The notes under the pieces: generated by a model
The model's input: the letters and a program-made list of their open reading frames with translations, nothing else
What the model was told of the DNA's origin: nothing
Database searches by the model: none
Assembly (NCBI RefSeq): GCF_905475395.1
Contig: NC_058341.1
Coordinates: 63,557,501 to 63,621,500, forward strand
Direction of reading: 5' to 3'
DNA: 64,000 nt
Origin: Chrysoperla carnea
Taxonomy: Eukaryota > Arthropoda > Insecta > Neuroptera > Chrysopidae
Part shown: positions 13,041 through 25,057 of the stretch, piece by piece
How positions within the stretch are numbered: the stretch's first letter is position 1
Layout of the letters: every line of letters begins with the position of its first letter
Position numbers and translations under genes: made by a program

Positions 13041-13566
13041 TTGGGATCGGAATTTGGTGTGTATTGTATATCGGAATACATACCTACAATGTGTACCTAT
13101 CATCCTGTTTGGTTTTGAAATGAATTGAATAAATTGCTGTAGGGCTTACAAAACACTGATTATAATATATTTGCATTTTGTTTTTGGATAAATTAACATC
13201 AAATAAAACACAATTTTTTTATTAATAATATTTCATAATTGTCACTAAAATTAATACTAATTTTTGTCATATTAATTTTATGTTTTAACGATATGAAAAT
13301 AACTGTGCCATTGTTAAATAAACAGTTTTGGTTCTCGTTATTAATTGAAAAAGATTTGTTCAGCAAAAAAATTATGTTCTTTTGTGCACATGAAACTTGT
13401 TGTTTTATCCACTATAAAAAAACGTTTTCTTTAGAGAATATAGTACTAACAAATGAAAACAAACAATAGATACATTTTACAGAAATTTTCGATACATAGT
13501 GCTAGAGATTTTGTACTAAATTGAAAATAACATGACGAATTATATCTTTGTTATTGTGACATAAAA
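13041..13566. other. unassigned AT-rich region
   Basis: A 76-codon open frame (13,239-13,469) has no recognisable domain. Nothing else found. Confidence 0.4.
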
Positions 13567-14225
13567 ATAAACAAGTGAAAAAAAACAATTAACTGAGTTT
13601 ATTGTTGAAATACCCTGTATAGAAAGTGTTTAATGTTAGTGTTTGCATTATTTTTAAAAAATTAGAAAAGTTTAAAAAAACCAACATAATTATTTAATCT
13701 GGTTTGGCCAAGGATATTCGAGCAACGCGGCTCCAAATAAGGGGGAGAGCCACATTACACCTATACCTATACAGGGCACACATACATAACTGATAATCCA
13801 ATATCAATTCATAATAAAATTGACATCTAATGATTGTCGTGAGTAAACAGTGATTTTTGCAAAAAAATGTTTCAAACAAAAGTTGTTTATTTTTTACATT
13901 AAAACTTTTGTTCTATCTCTAACAGTTTACAAGATGGGTCCTACGGACCCAAGACCCAATTGACTCTTTGTACGTCCTAAGTGCGCTGTAAAAATTTCAG
14001 ATTGATATCTTTATTCGTTTTTGAGCTAAGGTGTTCACAGGCGGACGGACGGACAGCCGAAAATGGACTAATTAGATGATTCTATACCAAAATTGTACCA
14101 AAATTTTGCTCGTTGCATCAATATTTTTAAGCGTTACAAACTTCGGACTAAACTTAATATACTACATATATTTCATATATACATGGTACAATAGGTATAT
14201 TTTATATACATATGGTATAAAAATG
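13567..14225 (+). repeat. Family C interspersed repeat, copy 3
   Basis: Carries the 5' head (AACAAGTGAAAAAAAAC), the TGTTAGTGTTTGCATTATTT variant, AGATGGGTCCTACGGACC, GGACGGACGGACAGCC and the 3' hairpin end near 14,158-14,205. Its central 5' part is replaced by a unique stretch (13,690-13,780). Confidence 0.75.
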
Positions 14226-14614
14226 AGGGGTTTTATATAATACTTTGAAAGTTAACCCTGCTCCAACCCAGAGATGCACGTATAAATAAGTTCGATTTTC
14301 ATTTCATAACATAGATTTAAAAAATTATTAGTCATATGTTTTTCCAAATTTCCCGAGTTCGTTGACTGTCCCCATATTTTGTGAATAGTGTATATGTAGC
14401 CAAAGCTTTGCGACCGAAATCGATCAAACCAAATTTTTTTTATGCAGCAGGTCGTATGTTAGACGGAACTTCCAAATTGAAGAACATCCAAATTTCGAGA
14501 TTAACCTCCCTGGGTTTTAAGGGCTGCTATAACATCGGTCGATAAACGACCTAATTTTATACGTTAAAGTGATAGTCAGTTCTAAGAAGTATTTGAATGT
14601 GATGATAATATTTA
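14226..14614. other. no recognisable feature
   Basis: Unassigned sequence between repeats. Confidence 0.4.
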
Positions 14615-15030
14615 TATAGGGTGCATTTTTTTTAACTTAACAGTTACAAAAAAACTAAAAAGTGAAACAAGGTACAAAATATTCCGAAAAGAAGAGTTTA
14701 ATCATTTCCAAATGCATGTCTATTTTAAGGTGGATAGGTTCTAGGTTTAATGTTTTTCAAATTAATTTTTTCAAATTAATCCTACATTTTTTGCAGGTCA
14801 TTCATATCTTTGATCTGAAAAAACAATTTTTTTTAATGCATATTTTTTGTGAAAAAATATAAAAAATAACAGATATTTGCATTTATTTCTTATACGAGAA
14901 TTGTTGTTTTCAAGAAAATTCGTACAATGTGAAAAACTGTTTTTTATTTTAACACGAAATCATTGAGAATTTTTCCAAACTTCTTTCATGCATTTGCAAA
15001 TGTCAAGTTAAAAAAGACATCCTTGTACAT
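14615..15030. mobile_element. Family I MITE, copy 1
   Basis: Inverted termini: ATAGGGTGCATTTTTTTTAA with CTTAACAG on the left, and GTCAAGTTAAAAAAGACATC with CTTGTA on the right. About 415 bp, non-coding. The terminus matches those of the elements at 27,114 and 39,167. Confidence 0.65.
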
Positions 15031-15563
15031 GCATCTACCATGAAATACCATGCATAGTCAGTGTTGATTTCTTTATCACATAACACATACATACATGTGA
15101 CACATACATAACTGATATCCAAGTATAGTACATACTATAAAATTTCCGCCTAATTGGCGCCCTCACGGGTAAACAGTGAGGTTTACGAAAAAATATTTCA
15201 AACAAAAGTTGTTTAATTTTTGATAAGGAACATTTTTTACCTTTAAACTTTTGTTCTATCTCTAACGGTTTACAAGATAGGTCCTACGGACCCAAGACCC
15301 AATTGACCTATGATGCTCATTTACGAACTTGACCTCACTTTTTACGTCCTGAGTACGCTGTAAAAATTTCAGCTCGATATCTTTTTTCGTTTTTGAGTTA
15401 TCGTGTCCACAGACGGACGGACGGACAACCGGAAATGGACTAATTAGGTGATTTTATGAACACCTATGACAAAATTTTTTTCCTAGCATCATTATTTTCA
15501 AGCGTTACAAACTTGGGACTAAACTTAATATACTATGTATATTTCATATATACATGGTATAAA
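15031..15563 (+). repeat. Family C interspersed repeat, copy 4
   Basis: Well preserved from GAAATACCATGCATAGTCAG through TAAACAGTGAGGTTTACG, ACAAGATAGGTCCTACGG, TTTTGAGTTATCGTGTCC and GGACGGACGGACAACCGG to the end ACTATGTATATTTCATATAT. The extreme 5' head is missing where it abuts the family I MITE. Confidence 0.8.
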
Positions 15564-15659
15564 AATTCAGCAGAGAGTAGAAGATTTGTGTATGGAGAGA
15601 TGTGTGTATTGTTTATATGTACATTAGCGAATTTTGAAATTCGATACTAAAAAAGTATA

Positions 15660-16112
15660 GAAATCTCAAAAAATCCTTCTGTTGGCCTATAAAGTAAATA
15701 CCACCGCGTTGTAGCCTACACCTCGCTTACTCTCACTTATGCCTCTTTCATAACACTCAAATAGGGGTAGGAATTGTTTTACACAGGTAAAATTTATGCA
15801 TGGTTTTATTAATCTATTTTTTTAAATGTATAATAGTCGTAATTATTCATTGAGTATATCAAAAAATATGACCGCGAAATATTTTATATTGACTATTTTT
15901 ACAGATATTGGTAATTTATGGTAATTTCAAATGATTTATGGTAATATCAAATTAAATTAATTAAAAAAAATATTTTTTTTAATTAATATTTATATTTCCT
16001 GTACAGTCTCATTAAAAACCATTCGTTGGTATTAGCGTGAAAGCGTAACAAACAAACAAACAAACAAATAAACATGCTTGCTTTCGCATTTATAATATAT
16101 AGGGATATAGAT
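15660..16112 (+). repeat. Family B interspersed repeat, copy 2
   Basis: Lacks the CCCGC head but keeps AAATACCACCGCGTTGTAGC, ACTCTCACTTATGCC, AATTGTTTTACACAGG and the end GCGTGAAAGCGTAACAAAC, the (AAAC)n run and TTTATAATATATAGGGATAG. Confidence 0.75.
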
Positions 16113-16138
16113 GTGTTATTCTGATGTATGAGCTATAT

Positions 16139-16256
16139 TATTGTTAAGTTTCATTCAAACCCAATCATTAGTTTTTGAGTGAAAGCGTAACAAACACGCA
16201 AACAAACAAACAAACATCCATACTTTCACATTTATAATATATAGGGATAGAGATAT
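16139..16256 (+). repeat. Family B 3' fragment
   Basis: Only the 3' part is present: TTTCATTCAAACCCAATC, GAGTGAAAGCGTAACAAAC, the (AAAC)n run and TTTATAATATATAGGGATAG. It directly follows copy 2 and could be a tandem extension of it. Confidence 0.75.
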
Positions 16257-17050
16257 CTGATATGTATTAATAAACAACAACAAAAAACTTTGAATTGCAA
16301 TAACTCGAAAAGACTTGCTTATGTAACACCATCTCAAAAACCGAGAAAACGGGCTTTCGATAGGACGATATAAATTTGGATGAGTTAATTTCACACACTC
16401 CACATCGCTGTATTGATTTTTCTTACGCCTGTATATCTTATTGCCCGCTCATTTTCTACCTTCGAAACGAAATAAAATTACTTTTTTATTCCTGGAAAAT
16501 GGTATTTATTTCTGCTCGTTTAAAAAGTATAGCGTTTTATTTCATGTATATAAAAAAAATTAATTTTATATATCTGTTTAAAACTATTCTGAGCTATTCC
16601 TTACAAACGCCATGTATTTTCATAATAATTGTATTCATTAAGTGGAAGTAATGTGACCTATATTTCATATCATATAATATGAGAGTTATTTTTAACACTA
16701 CTGAAAATGACACTTCTGACTTTTGAACTTTTTAATGATTTTCATTTATTTTTAACGTAATGTATGTATGTATGTAGCTGTTTGTTTGTGTGTGAAATTA
16801 GTAGTTTTTTTTGTAAACCATCCAATAAACTTTTTTACTAGCTATTAAAAACTTAATCCAAGTTTCAATGAAATCATTTTGGTCATTAACTTTTTCATGT
16901 ATCTTTGACAAATATTAACTACTAAAAATAAATTGTAATCTTTTTCATTTTTGTTAAAAATTACCATTCGTTTTGAATTCCCTATGGGTTTTTATTTATC
17001 TTTTGATAAATGTAAAAATTGTTGAATTCCGTGGGTATATTTTCAAACAT
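16257..17050. other. unassigned AT-rich region
   Basis: Holds a short ATGT-rich tract near 16,760 and open frames with no domain. No gene called. Confidence 0.4.
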
Positions 17051-17508
17051 ATTAGTATAGGAGCTCGCAACGTTTTCGAGGGAGAATTTTATTATTGCTG
17101 ATTTTATGATATGTTGTTCCCCTTGCTCTTTCTATTGGTGCTTGGGCGGTCTGGCTGCCAGAAGTGGTTGCGTTTAGTACTGCTTAAGATATATATTTAA
17201 CAAATGTAATTTATTTTTCATAACTTTTGCGCTTTTATTCAAGGTTTAGCAACCGAATTACCGTTTGGCAAATTAATTTTAGGTTTTTGTATACTTAAAT
17301 AACATAATATTAAAATTACATACATAATAAAATTCTTTTAAAATTTAGTATTATGACCTGTACATTTAGGCTGCGCAGTACTAAACGCAACCACTTCCAG
17401 CAGCCAGACCGCCCAAGCTCTAACAGAAAGAGCAAGGGGAACAAAATATCATAAAATCAGAAATAATAAAATTCTTTTTTTGCCGACGTTGCGAGCTCCT
17501 GTACCATA
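17051..17508. mobile_element. Foldback MITE, about 455 bp
   Basis: Ends GGAGCTCGCAACG and CGTTGCGAGCTCC are inverted. Arms also share TTTTATGATAT, GTTCCCCTTGCTCTTTCT, CTTGGGCGGTCTGGCTGC and GTGGTTGCGTTTAGTACTGC. The arms are highly similar and the centre is AT-rich. Non-coding. Confidence 0.85.
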
Positions 17509-18476
17509 TATTTCTGTGGCAGAGCTGTTATCAGGAAAACCGTTCGAAGTACGATCATGAAACTTTAACAATAACCAAATAATTTACGATCATTTGATGC
17601 CCTTCCTTCAATTTGGTCATTGAAATTGTTGATTTGTTGACAGGAACGTCTTTTTAGTGATAGCTAGGCTTACTAGTATATCCCGTCTCGAATGATGGCT
17701 GAAACTTTTCATATAATTTTATCTATTTTCGACTTATAAATTTTTCAGAAATTGTGAAAATGGCTCTAATCACGCGAGTACCTAAAGGTGTAAGCCAAAC
17801 ATTTTTTTTCGGAAATTTTGGAGCCTGTTCGTGTACTGTGTAAGTCTGACTCAGTAAATTATAAAAACTTATGATCAAAATATAATGAAATTATTTAAAA
17901 TGAATTTTCAAAAGTCATTCAAAAATCACGTAATCAAAGTATTTTTAATTAGCTAGTAAATTAAAAAATAAATTTATATAAAATCATGTAGAGGTTATAA
18001 TTTACAAAGTTAAAGAGTGTGCAGAACATGTGAGCAAATGTCTCTTCATGCGACAAAAGGTTATCGAACGATTAACGCAAGTGATGACGGGGTATTTTTT
18101 GTTCGGCAAAAGTTTAATTCGCTATGCTTGGGACAACTTTCAGAATGATTATCTATCATATATCATCGAGATGATACCCTAATGTAACTGGTCTAATAGA
18201 TATTATTTCACTTATGAGACTTCTTACTCCAAATTTAAAGAGTGAAAAAATAATTGATCCGCCGGAAATTGAATCCTTACCCCCACGATTTCACTTTAAC
18301 CAATTTTTAAGAAAAAAGATTGTCACCCTAAGCGGCTTTATTAACATCCAGTCTCGTGTGTTTGTCTGTCTTACAAAAATCATAACAGGCTCCAAATTAA
18401 GCCGTATTCGCTGCAACTGAGTGTTTATAAGTAGTTTTAAGCTTCTAATTAACAAAATAGCATGTTGTTAATTCAC
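17509..18476. other. unassigned region
   Basis: No gene, RNA gene or matching repeat found. The 68-codon frame at 18,214-18,420 has no recognisable domain. Confidence 0.4.
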
Positions 18477-19373
18477 TTTAAACAAGTGAAAACAAACAAT
18501 TGACTGAGTGAGTTGTTGAAGTACCATGTGTAGACAGTGTTGATGACGCAATTTTTTGTTTTGTGACATCACGAAAGTAAAGAAAGATATCCACTCTTAG
18601 ATAGCAACACATTCATAACTGATATTCCCATATTATACATACACAAACATGTTTCAAACAAAAGTTGTTAATTATTTTATTAGGAAAATTTTTTGCCTTT
18701 AAACTTTCGTTCTATCTCTAACGGTTTACAAGACCAATTGACCTATGTTGCTCATTTACGAACTCGACCTTACTTTTTACGTCCTAGGCACGGTATACAA
18801 ATTTCAGCTCGATATCTCTTTTCGTTTTTGAGTTATCGTGCTGGACAAACAGTAAATGGAGTAATTAGTTGATTTTATGAAAATCTATCCCAAAATGCAA
18901 CACTAAATATCTGGAACTTGGACAAAAAATAAAATATTAAATTTTCAAAATTATTCTCAACGTTTTGTTGGTTTATTTTGAACCTCGTCTGCAGATTATT
19001 TGAGTTTAATATTCAAATTGTGAAATCTGGTCCATGACACCAGAACAAATCAAATAAAAATTACATGAAAGAAATTGACAGTTTTCCAGATTTCCAGATT
19101 TCACAATTTGAATATTAAACTAAAATAATCTGCAGAATAATCTAAGTTGAAAATAAACTAGCGAAACATTGAGAATAATTTTGAAAATTTAATATTTTAT
19201 TTTTTGTCCAAGTTCCCGATATTTAGTTTTGCATTTTGTTATACAATTATGGATGAAAACAATCAGAATCGTATATCAAAATTTTGTTGGTAGCATCAAT
19301 ATTTTTAAGCGTTACAAACTTGGGACTGAACTTAATATATTATGATATATTTCATATATTTTTTGTCTTTAAA
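18477..19373 (+). repeat. Family C copy 5, split by a palindromic insertion
   Basis: The 5' part (18,477-18,890) runs from AACAAGTGAAAACAAACAAT to a GATTTTATGAAAATCTATCC block. The 3' part resumes near 19,241 and ends GATATATTTCATATAT. A palindromic MITE separates the two halves. Confidence 0.8.
18891..19240. mobile_element. Near-perfect palindromic MITE inside a family C copy
   Basis: About 350 bp. The left arm contains CAAAATGCA, GAACTTGGACAAAAAATAAA, TTCAAAATTATTCTCAACG, GTCTGCAGATTATT and TTCAAATTGTGAAATCTGG. The right arm is their inverse, ending TTTTGCATTTTG. The loop is only about 60 bp. Confidence 0.85.
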
Positions 19374-19675
19374 CTTATTGGACCAATGTTATCTGTTTCT
19401 AGCATTTCATCTAATTAATTAACAAAAATAGCATTTTCTTTCTTTAATATATGTTTATTAAAAAAAACGTTAAAATAATAATATGGTCGTACATAAAAAC
19501 ACCTTATAAAATTAATTTATCCAATTTTATTGGACATATAGTGTACTAATAAAATATAATAGACCATAAAAGCGCGTGTTTAATCGTAAATTTTTAGTGT
19601 AATATAAATATGAAAACCACATTGCAAATTGTTTATTTCCTAATAATCAAGGAAATAAATCCGAAAAAAACAGTC
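19374..19675. other. no recognisable feature
   Basis: AT-rich sequence with nothing supported. Confidence 0.4.
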
Positions 19676-19910
19676 TAACCAAAGAATTGTCTCCTCGCAG
19701 TTGATTTTTATGTAAGCTAGTGGAAAATGTTTGGCTGCGTGTACTCAACAAAGTCATATACATGCGTACTTGTGCTTTTTCGATTTACGCCTAAAGGATG
19801 GGGCAGAAGTACCCTACTTCCGGGCACCATATTCTCTTTATTTAACACTAAAAATCGTTAACGGATTCCATATTTTGAACAATTCTCAGTTTTTTTCCTT
19901 GACATTTTTT

Positions 19911-20215
19911 AACGTCACCCTTTTTAATCGACTTCAAACAAATAAGAAAGAGTATATTAATTCGACCGTATTATTATTTTTTAGATGCTTGTTACCTGAG
20001 AACTATCGACTTGGTGAAACAATTGCTAAGGTAGCAAACTATTCTGCCAGAGTTGTTTCCTTGGCTGACACCGACTCCAAATATAACAATAATTTTAACT
20101 ACATTATATTATTGTTATTTTTTTACTTTTTAGTGCAAATTAATTTGTTTTAAAAAAGTTTTTCTTTTGAAGTCGGTTTTCTTTTTGTTAAAAGTTTTTT
20201 TTTAATTTTGTGGTT
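19911..20215 (+). repeat. Family J interspersed repeat, copy 1
   Basis: Begins near TTTTTAATCGACTTCAAACA and ends near TTGAAGTCGGTTTTCTTTTT, so its two ends are inverted. Parallel to 22,829-23,445. From memory, the GACTTCAAA/GGAGGAGG type repeat is common in insects. Confidence 0.65.
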
Positions 20216-20542
20216 ATGGTAAAAAATTTAATTTGAAAGCAATTACTAGAAATTATATTTTTTACGATTTTAAGTATTTTTTGACTCGTGACAGTTATCA
20301 CTAAAACTCACCAATTTAGATATATAATCGTTTACAAAAAATATAGTACGGATTTTTTTCGAAAATTCGTCATTAACGTAATTAAAGATATTTTGTAGTT
20401 CCGGCCAAAATTTGATGTAAAAACTACATGACTTTTCGACAATTTTTTTTAACTCTTGACATTTTTTACCTTTCTTCCCCGTTTTCGATATGCTAGCGTT
20501 TGAAAAACAAAAATGAGAATGGTCGCCAACAACTCGTTTTTG

Positions 20543-20730
20543 GCGTAGGTTATATTGGCTGTCCACCATGGACACACTTACCACCTTTCCGCTGATAAAT
20601 TCATTTATCAGGTCCTCAATTTCAAAGCCTGAGTGCACCTCTTTCACGCATATACCATCGAACCCGCTACCTTAAGCATACCGCGGACGGAATTGGTTAT
20701 GCCTCAACCAACTGAGCTAGTTTTTGACGT
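20543..20730 (-). mobile_element. tRNA-derived SINE, internally deleted copy
   Basis: Read on the minus strand: box A-like TAGCTCAGTTGGTTGAGGC, GGTATGCTTAAGGTAGCGGG and GGTTCGATGG, then a jump of about 60 bp into the 3' body (TATGCGTGAAAGAGGTGCAC, ATTGAGGACCTGATAAATG) and the tail GACAGCCAATATAACCT. The deletion removes the second half of box B and the region after it. Confidence 0.75.
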
Positions 20731-20885
20731 AAATAAAGAATACTTTGGGGTCCTGGTAAAAAGTTTAATTTGAAATCAATTAGTGGAAATTATATTTTGG
20801 TCTTTGTTGATTAGACTCAGGCAAACGTTTTCCATCGGCTCCCATAAAAATCAACTAACGAGGAGACAAATTCCTTGGTCAATTG

Positions 20886-21610
20886 CTTCATTTCCTACAG
20901 TATAATACTACATGCTTCATTTAATTTGAAGCAAAACAAATAATAGAGGGAAATATAAGTGTGTACTTAAACTTTAGTTAATGGTGATGAAATTAATCTT
21001 TGTCTTTTACTCTCTGTAAAACTTTTTTGAGTAACGTAATTCAACTGATTTAAAATATACACCACAGTACCTGTTACGCAAAAAATGCTTGGTGAACATT
21101 AAATTACAAATGTTTTAAGGGGGTCCTCCTGTGTAACGGCCCATTTTTTAAGCATTTTTTGGGAAATATTTATGACGAACATTATAAAGATGGAACTTTG
21201 GGGTTTTTATAATTGATTTATTTTTATGTTAAGATTATGTAAAACAAATTTCAAATAAAAATGTTCATTAGAACGAAAGTTGTATTACTCTAAATACACT
21301 TGGGTAGAAAAAAGACAGTAACTTCCTCCATGATTTCGAATGATTGGCTTATTTGGAAGAAAAAATTGGTGCACAAAAGCTCCGTTACCTAAGCGGATTC
21401 TCTATAACGTGTACATTCAAAAACTGTAAGTTACATGAAAATTAGTTTAGCCGTTTAAAAGTTGTTTGAACTTTTTTATCGGAGATTTATCAATTTTCAT
21501 AAAATTTATTAGATACTTCTCATTTATTTCTAGGCAACCATACTTCCACACAGCGTGGCATGGTGGAGTAATGATTTTTTCCCAAAAATTACGGTTCCGC
21601 ACCAAAATAA
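20886..21610. other. unassigned AT-rich region
   Basis: No feature recognised. The 86-codon frame starting at 21,447 on the minus strand overlaps a repeat. Confidence 0.4.
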
Positions 21611-22265
21611 TAAAATGAACTATATCAAGGTAAACTAAGTTTAGTCTCAAGTTTATAACGCTTAAAAATATTGATGCTTCGAACAAAATTTTTATATAGT
21701 TGTTCATAAAATCACCTAATCAGCCCATTTCCGGTTGTCTCTCTGTCTGTCTGTCGTCTGTCTGTCCGTCTGTCATCACGATAACTAAAAAACGAAAAAA
21801 GATATTTACAGATAATTAAGTTGAAATTTTTACAGCGTGCTCAGGACATAAAAATTTCGAAAATGAGCAACATAGGTCAGTTTGGTCTTGGGTCTGTAGG
21901 ATCCATCTTTTAAATCATTAGAGAACAAAAGTTTAAATGTAAAAAATGTTCCTTATAAAAAAATAAACTTTTGTTCGAAACATTTTTTTGTTAACATGAC
22001 TGTTTACCCACGAGGGCGCAAATTAGATGCAAATTTTATAGTATTTATTATATGGGCATATCAGTTATGAATATGTGGCTCATTTTCGAAATCGACCTCA
22101 ATTTTTATGTCCTTCTAATTTATGGCTATCTAAAAGTGGATATCCTCCTTTACTTACGTGCCGTCAAACAAACTATTGCGTCATCAACACTGTTGTTACA
22201 TTAGGTATTTCAATAATTAACGCAATTGATTGTTTTCTCTTGTTATGGATTAAAGTTATTTTTCG
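21611..22265 (-). repeat. Family C interspersed repeat, copy 6
   Basis: Reverse complement of the family: TCAAGTTTATAACGCTTAAA, TCCGGTTGTCTCTCTGTCTG, a CCATCTTTTAAA block, TTGTTCGAAACATTTTTTTG, TGACTGTTTACCC, then ATTGATTGTTTTCTCTTG at its 5' head. Overlapping open frames are by-products. Confidence 0.75.
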
Positions 22266-22828
22266 AGTTTCAAGCATAAAAAGAAACCCTACAGGGGATA
22301 TACAGGGCATATGTATTATATGTTCAGTTTCACTTAAATACATAGATTCCAAAGATGTTTTTTTCGGAAAAAACCAGTTTTTTGATTAGGCCTGTTCTTG
22401 AGTCCAGATTATTGAGATTACTGCCTATAACATTTTAAGGATTTGCCGCCCCAAGTTTTTGCCACTCCACGCGGTTTTCCAGCCCCCCCCCCGGATCGGG
22501 CACTGGTTATATGAGAATGATCTTTGTATTTAAAATAAAGTTGCCCAGCAAAGTGGGTTGTTCACAGCTAGTATCTAGTATAAACCATTTAATTGCTCAC
22601 TTGTTTTCTTAATGTGAACTTTATAGCAGAGCTACTAGATATGGTTGATTACATTCAAAAATAAAATTTTCGGAAAGAATTTGCTATACCCTCTCAATTA
22701 TCACTTGCCATTTTGTTCACATTTTCAATATCCATAATTTCTTATATAATTAATTAAAATATGATTATTTGTATAAAATAAAAACGGTTACTTGTTATTA
22801 AAAGACAGTAAAAAAACTAATTACCTTT
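22266..22828. other. unassigned region with repeat scraps
   Basis: Includes a scrap matching the family I end (TCGAGTTTCAAGCAT near 22,264), a C-rich run (22,484-22,494) and a 45-bp minus-strand family F head (GCCCAGCAAAGTGGGTTGTT at 22,543). Otherwise unassigned. Confidence 0.5.
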
Positions 22829-23445
22829 TTAACCGACTTCAAACAAAAAAGGAGGAGGTAAATTCGATTGTATTCTTTTTAATGTGTGTTACGTCAGAAT
22901 TTTCGAATGGGTGAACCGATTTTGATGAATCTCTATCTATTTGAAATCTAGTGATTCGCCCGTGTGGTCCCATTTCATTTTGGTACAGTACTGACAACGA
23001 GATCCATGAGCAAACCATAAAAGTCTTGAATTTGCATTAAGTATGCACGACAAGAGGACGAATAACTCACACCAACCGATTTGGATGATTTCTTTTTTAG
23101 TAACAAATTAGTAAGTGTACTTCAGATTCACAAAAAATAAAAAAACTTTTTAAAAAAAAACAAAAAGAAAACCGACTTCAAAAGAAAAACTTTTTTAAAA
23201 CAAATTTATATGCACTAAAAAGTAAAAAAAATAACGATTATATAATGTAGTTAAAATTATTGTTATATCTGTCAGAGTTGTTTTCTTGGCTTACACCGAA
23301 TCCAAAAATAACAATAATTTTAACTGCATTATATTATCGTTATTTTTTTACTTCTTAGTCCATATTAATTTGTTTTGGAAATGTTTTTCTTTTGAATTCG
23401 GTTTTTTATTTGTTAAAAGTTTCTTTTTAATGTATATGTAGAGTT
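22829..23445. repeat. Family J interspersed repeat, copy 2 (foldback)
   Basis: Starts TTAACCGACTTCAAACAAAA with GGAGGAGG. The 3' half contains its own inverted pair: ACCGACTTCAAAAGAAAAAC (23,171) against TTTTCTTTTGAATTCGGTTT (23,385), with ATAATGTAGTTAAAATTATT facing AATAATTTTAACTGCATTAT. Non-coding. Confidence 0.65.
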
Positions 23446-24458
23446 TAACGTATAGTAAACATCATCGAACGCCATACCTATAATATTTTAATGGTGTATA
23501 CATAAGCTATAAGGATTAATTTAGAATATGGTATAGTACCGTTAAAAAGATTCCAAAAACTGGTTAATTAAGGAAAATGAAATAAACTTTTTACTCAAAC
23601 GCTCAGCCTAGCCGGTAAGTCACTTAAAGAGGCCGACTAGTTGGCCTAGCCGATGACGGTTTTTCGGGGGTATATTTCCGTGACGCTCCATTTACAACTT
23701 ATTTGCGCATAAGTCGCACGTAACCGCCGTCTGCAAGCCTTTCGAAACATGTCTAGTTTACTTCGTCTTGTTTCTAATTTCTTCTAACCTTGCATTTCTA
23801 CTTTCTTCTAACTTAATCTGACATTTTAAATAACAAAATACCATGCGTTTAAAATGTTTCCTGCCAATACAATGTAATTTTTAATTTTTTAGAAAATATA
23901 AAAAAAGCCTATAATATCATTACATTCAAAATTTAAAAGAAACCGCAAAAAATTTTTAATTTAAAAGAAAACAAAAATTAAACGAAACAGATTTTTTAAA
24001 ATTCGAAATAATTCACCCTTTGACTTTTCACTTTTATTTTTTTTAAACAAGAATATCGATGTCTGTGGTCTTCACAGACCACAATCAGTGCATGTTTTAA
24101 AAAACTTAGGTCAGTCACATTATGGTAACATAATAATTTAAAAAACACCCTGTCTTTTGAGAACACCATTAGTTTAATGATTTGGGAGTATTTGTGTGCA
24201 AAAACACAATCTATATGTCATTAATATATGAAGATTGATTGTAGTAACAAATTTGTTTTATTTGACATCGTAGTAAAATAATATTACTAAAAAAACACCA
24301 GCAATGCAGTTAGTCAGCAGTGGCGTAATGTTTGGGAGGGGGGAGGAGTGCATCATGCCCGGGCGCTACTCACAAAGGGCGTTAAATGGTCCGCAGAACA
24401 AAAAATTTTTGGATAATTTTTATTATTATTATAATTGATTTCGCAAAAATATATTTTA
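23446..24458. other. unassigned region
   Basis: Contains a short GC-richer piece (23,600-23,740) with inverted GCCTAGCCG/CGGCTAGGC-like motifs that I could not classify. No gene. Confidence 0.4.
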
Positions 24459-24942
24459 AACTAACTGTGAACTACCCGCTTTGCTGGGCAACATCCCCAC
24501 TTACACCCCTCCCTCCACATTTCCTTGCGTGGGATAACAGTTTTGTAATGTAAACGTCATGCTTTTTTATTTGATACCCCACTTAGGTATGTTTGTAAAT
24601 ATTCGATAATTATTTCCCACTTTCTCGCTACACCTTTCTACCCTCCGAAGGTTAAAAGTAGATAAAAACAATAGATTTTTGAAGCTGGTTGTATTCCGTG
24701 TCAATATTTGAGCTTAATCGATGCACAACTTTTTTAGTTTTTGAAGCATATCCCTTTCAACCCCTATTTCAACATGGGAGTATTATACATAAAAACCTTC
24801 CTCTTGAATCACTCTATCTATTAAAAAAAACTACGCATCAAAATCCGTTGCGTAGTTTCAAAGATTTAAGCGTACAAAGGGACATAGAGACATAGGGACA
24901 TAGGGACAGAAAAAGCGATTTTGTTTTATATATGTAGTGAAG
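24459..24942 (+). repeat. Family F interspersed repeat, copy 3
   Basis: Closest match to 7,068-7,555, sharing TGTGAACTACCCGCTTTGCT, GTGGGATAACAGTTTTGTAA, CACTTTCTCGCTACACCTTT, AATCCGTTGCGTAGTTTCAA and GCGATTTTGTTTTATAT. It has an extra ACATAGGG unit and a small deletion near 24,770. Confidence 0.8.
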
Positions 24943-25057
24943 TGTCAGTGGTCATTATAAATATGTAAAATAAATAATAGGTAAATAATCTTTTCAACTT
25001 ATTCTAGATGACCATATACATTTCAAAATCTAGTCTTGTTTTTTTAAGTCTAAATTT

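Larger units (their letters stand above)
19676..20885. mobile_element. Composite foldback region with family J and SINE pieces
   Basis: Outer ends are inverted: TTGTCTCCTCGCAGTTGATT (19,687) against AATCAACTAACGAGGAGACA (20,852), with GTGGAAAATGTTTGGCTG against the matching inverse near 20,830. Inside are a family J repeat (19,911-20,215), a direct duplication of GGTAAAAAATTTAATTTGAA (20,218 and 20,754), and a minus-strand SINE. The 140-codon (19,731-20,153) and 125-codon (20,270-20,647) open frames run through these repeats and are not genes. Confidence 0.6.

Noticed and set aside
19731..20153. 140-codon plus-strand open frame
   Set aside because: It crosses the foldback arm and family J repeat sequence found again at 22,829-23,445, and the peptide has low complexity and no domain.
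20270..20647. 125-codon minus-strand open frame
   Set aside because: Its first 30-40 codons are SINE sequence and the rest is repeat-flanked AT-rich DNA with no recognised domain.
20656..20730. Possible tRNA gene on the minus strand
   Set aside because: The tRNA-like boxes belong to the SINE family seen six times, and box B is deleted here, so no cloverleaf is expected.
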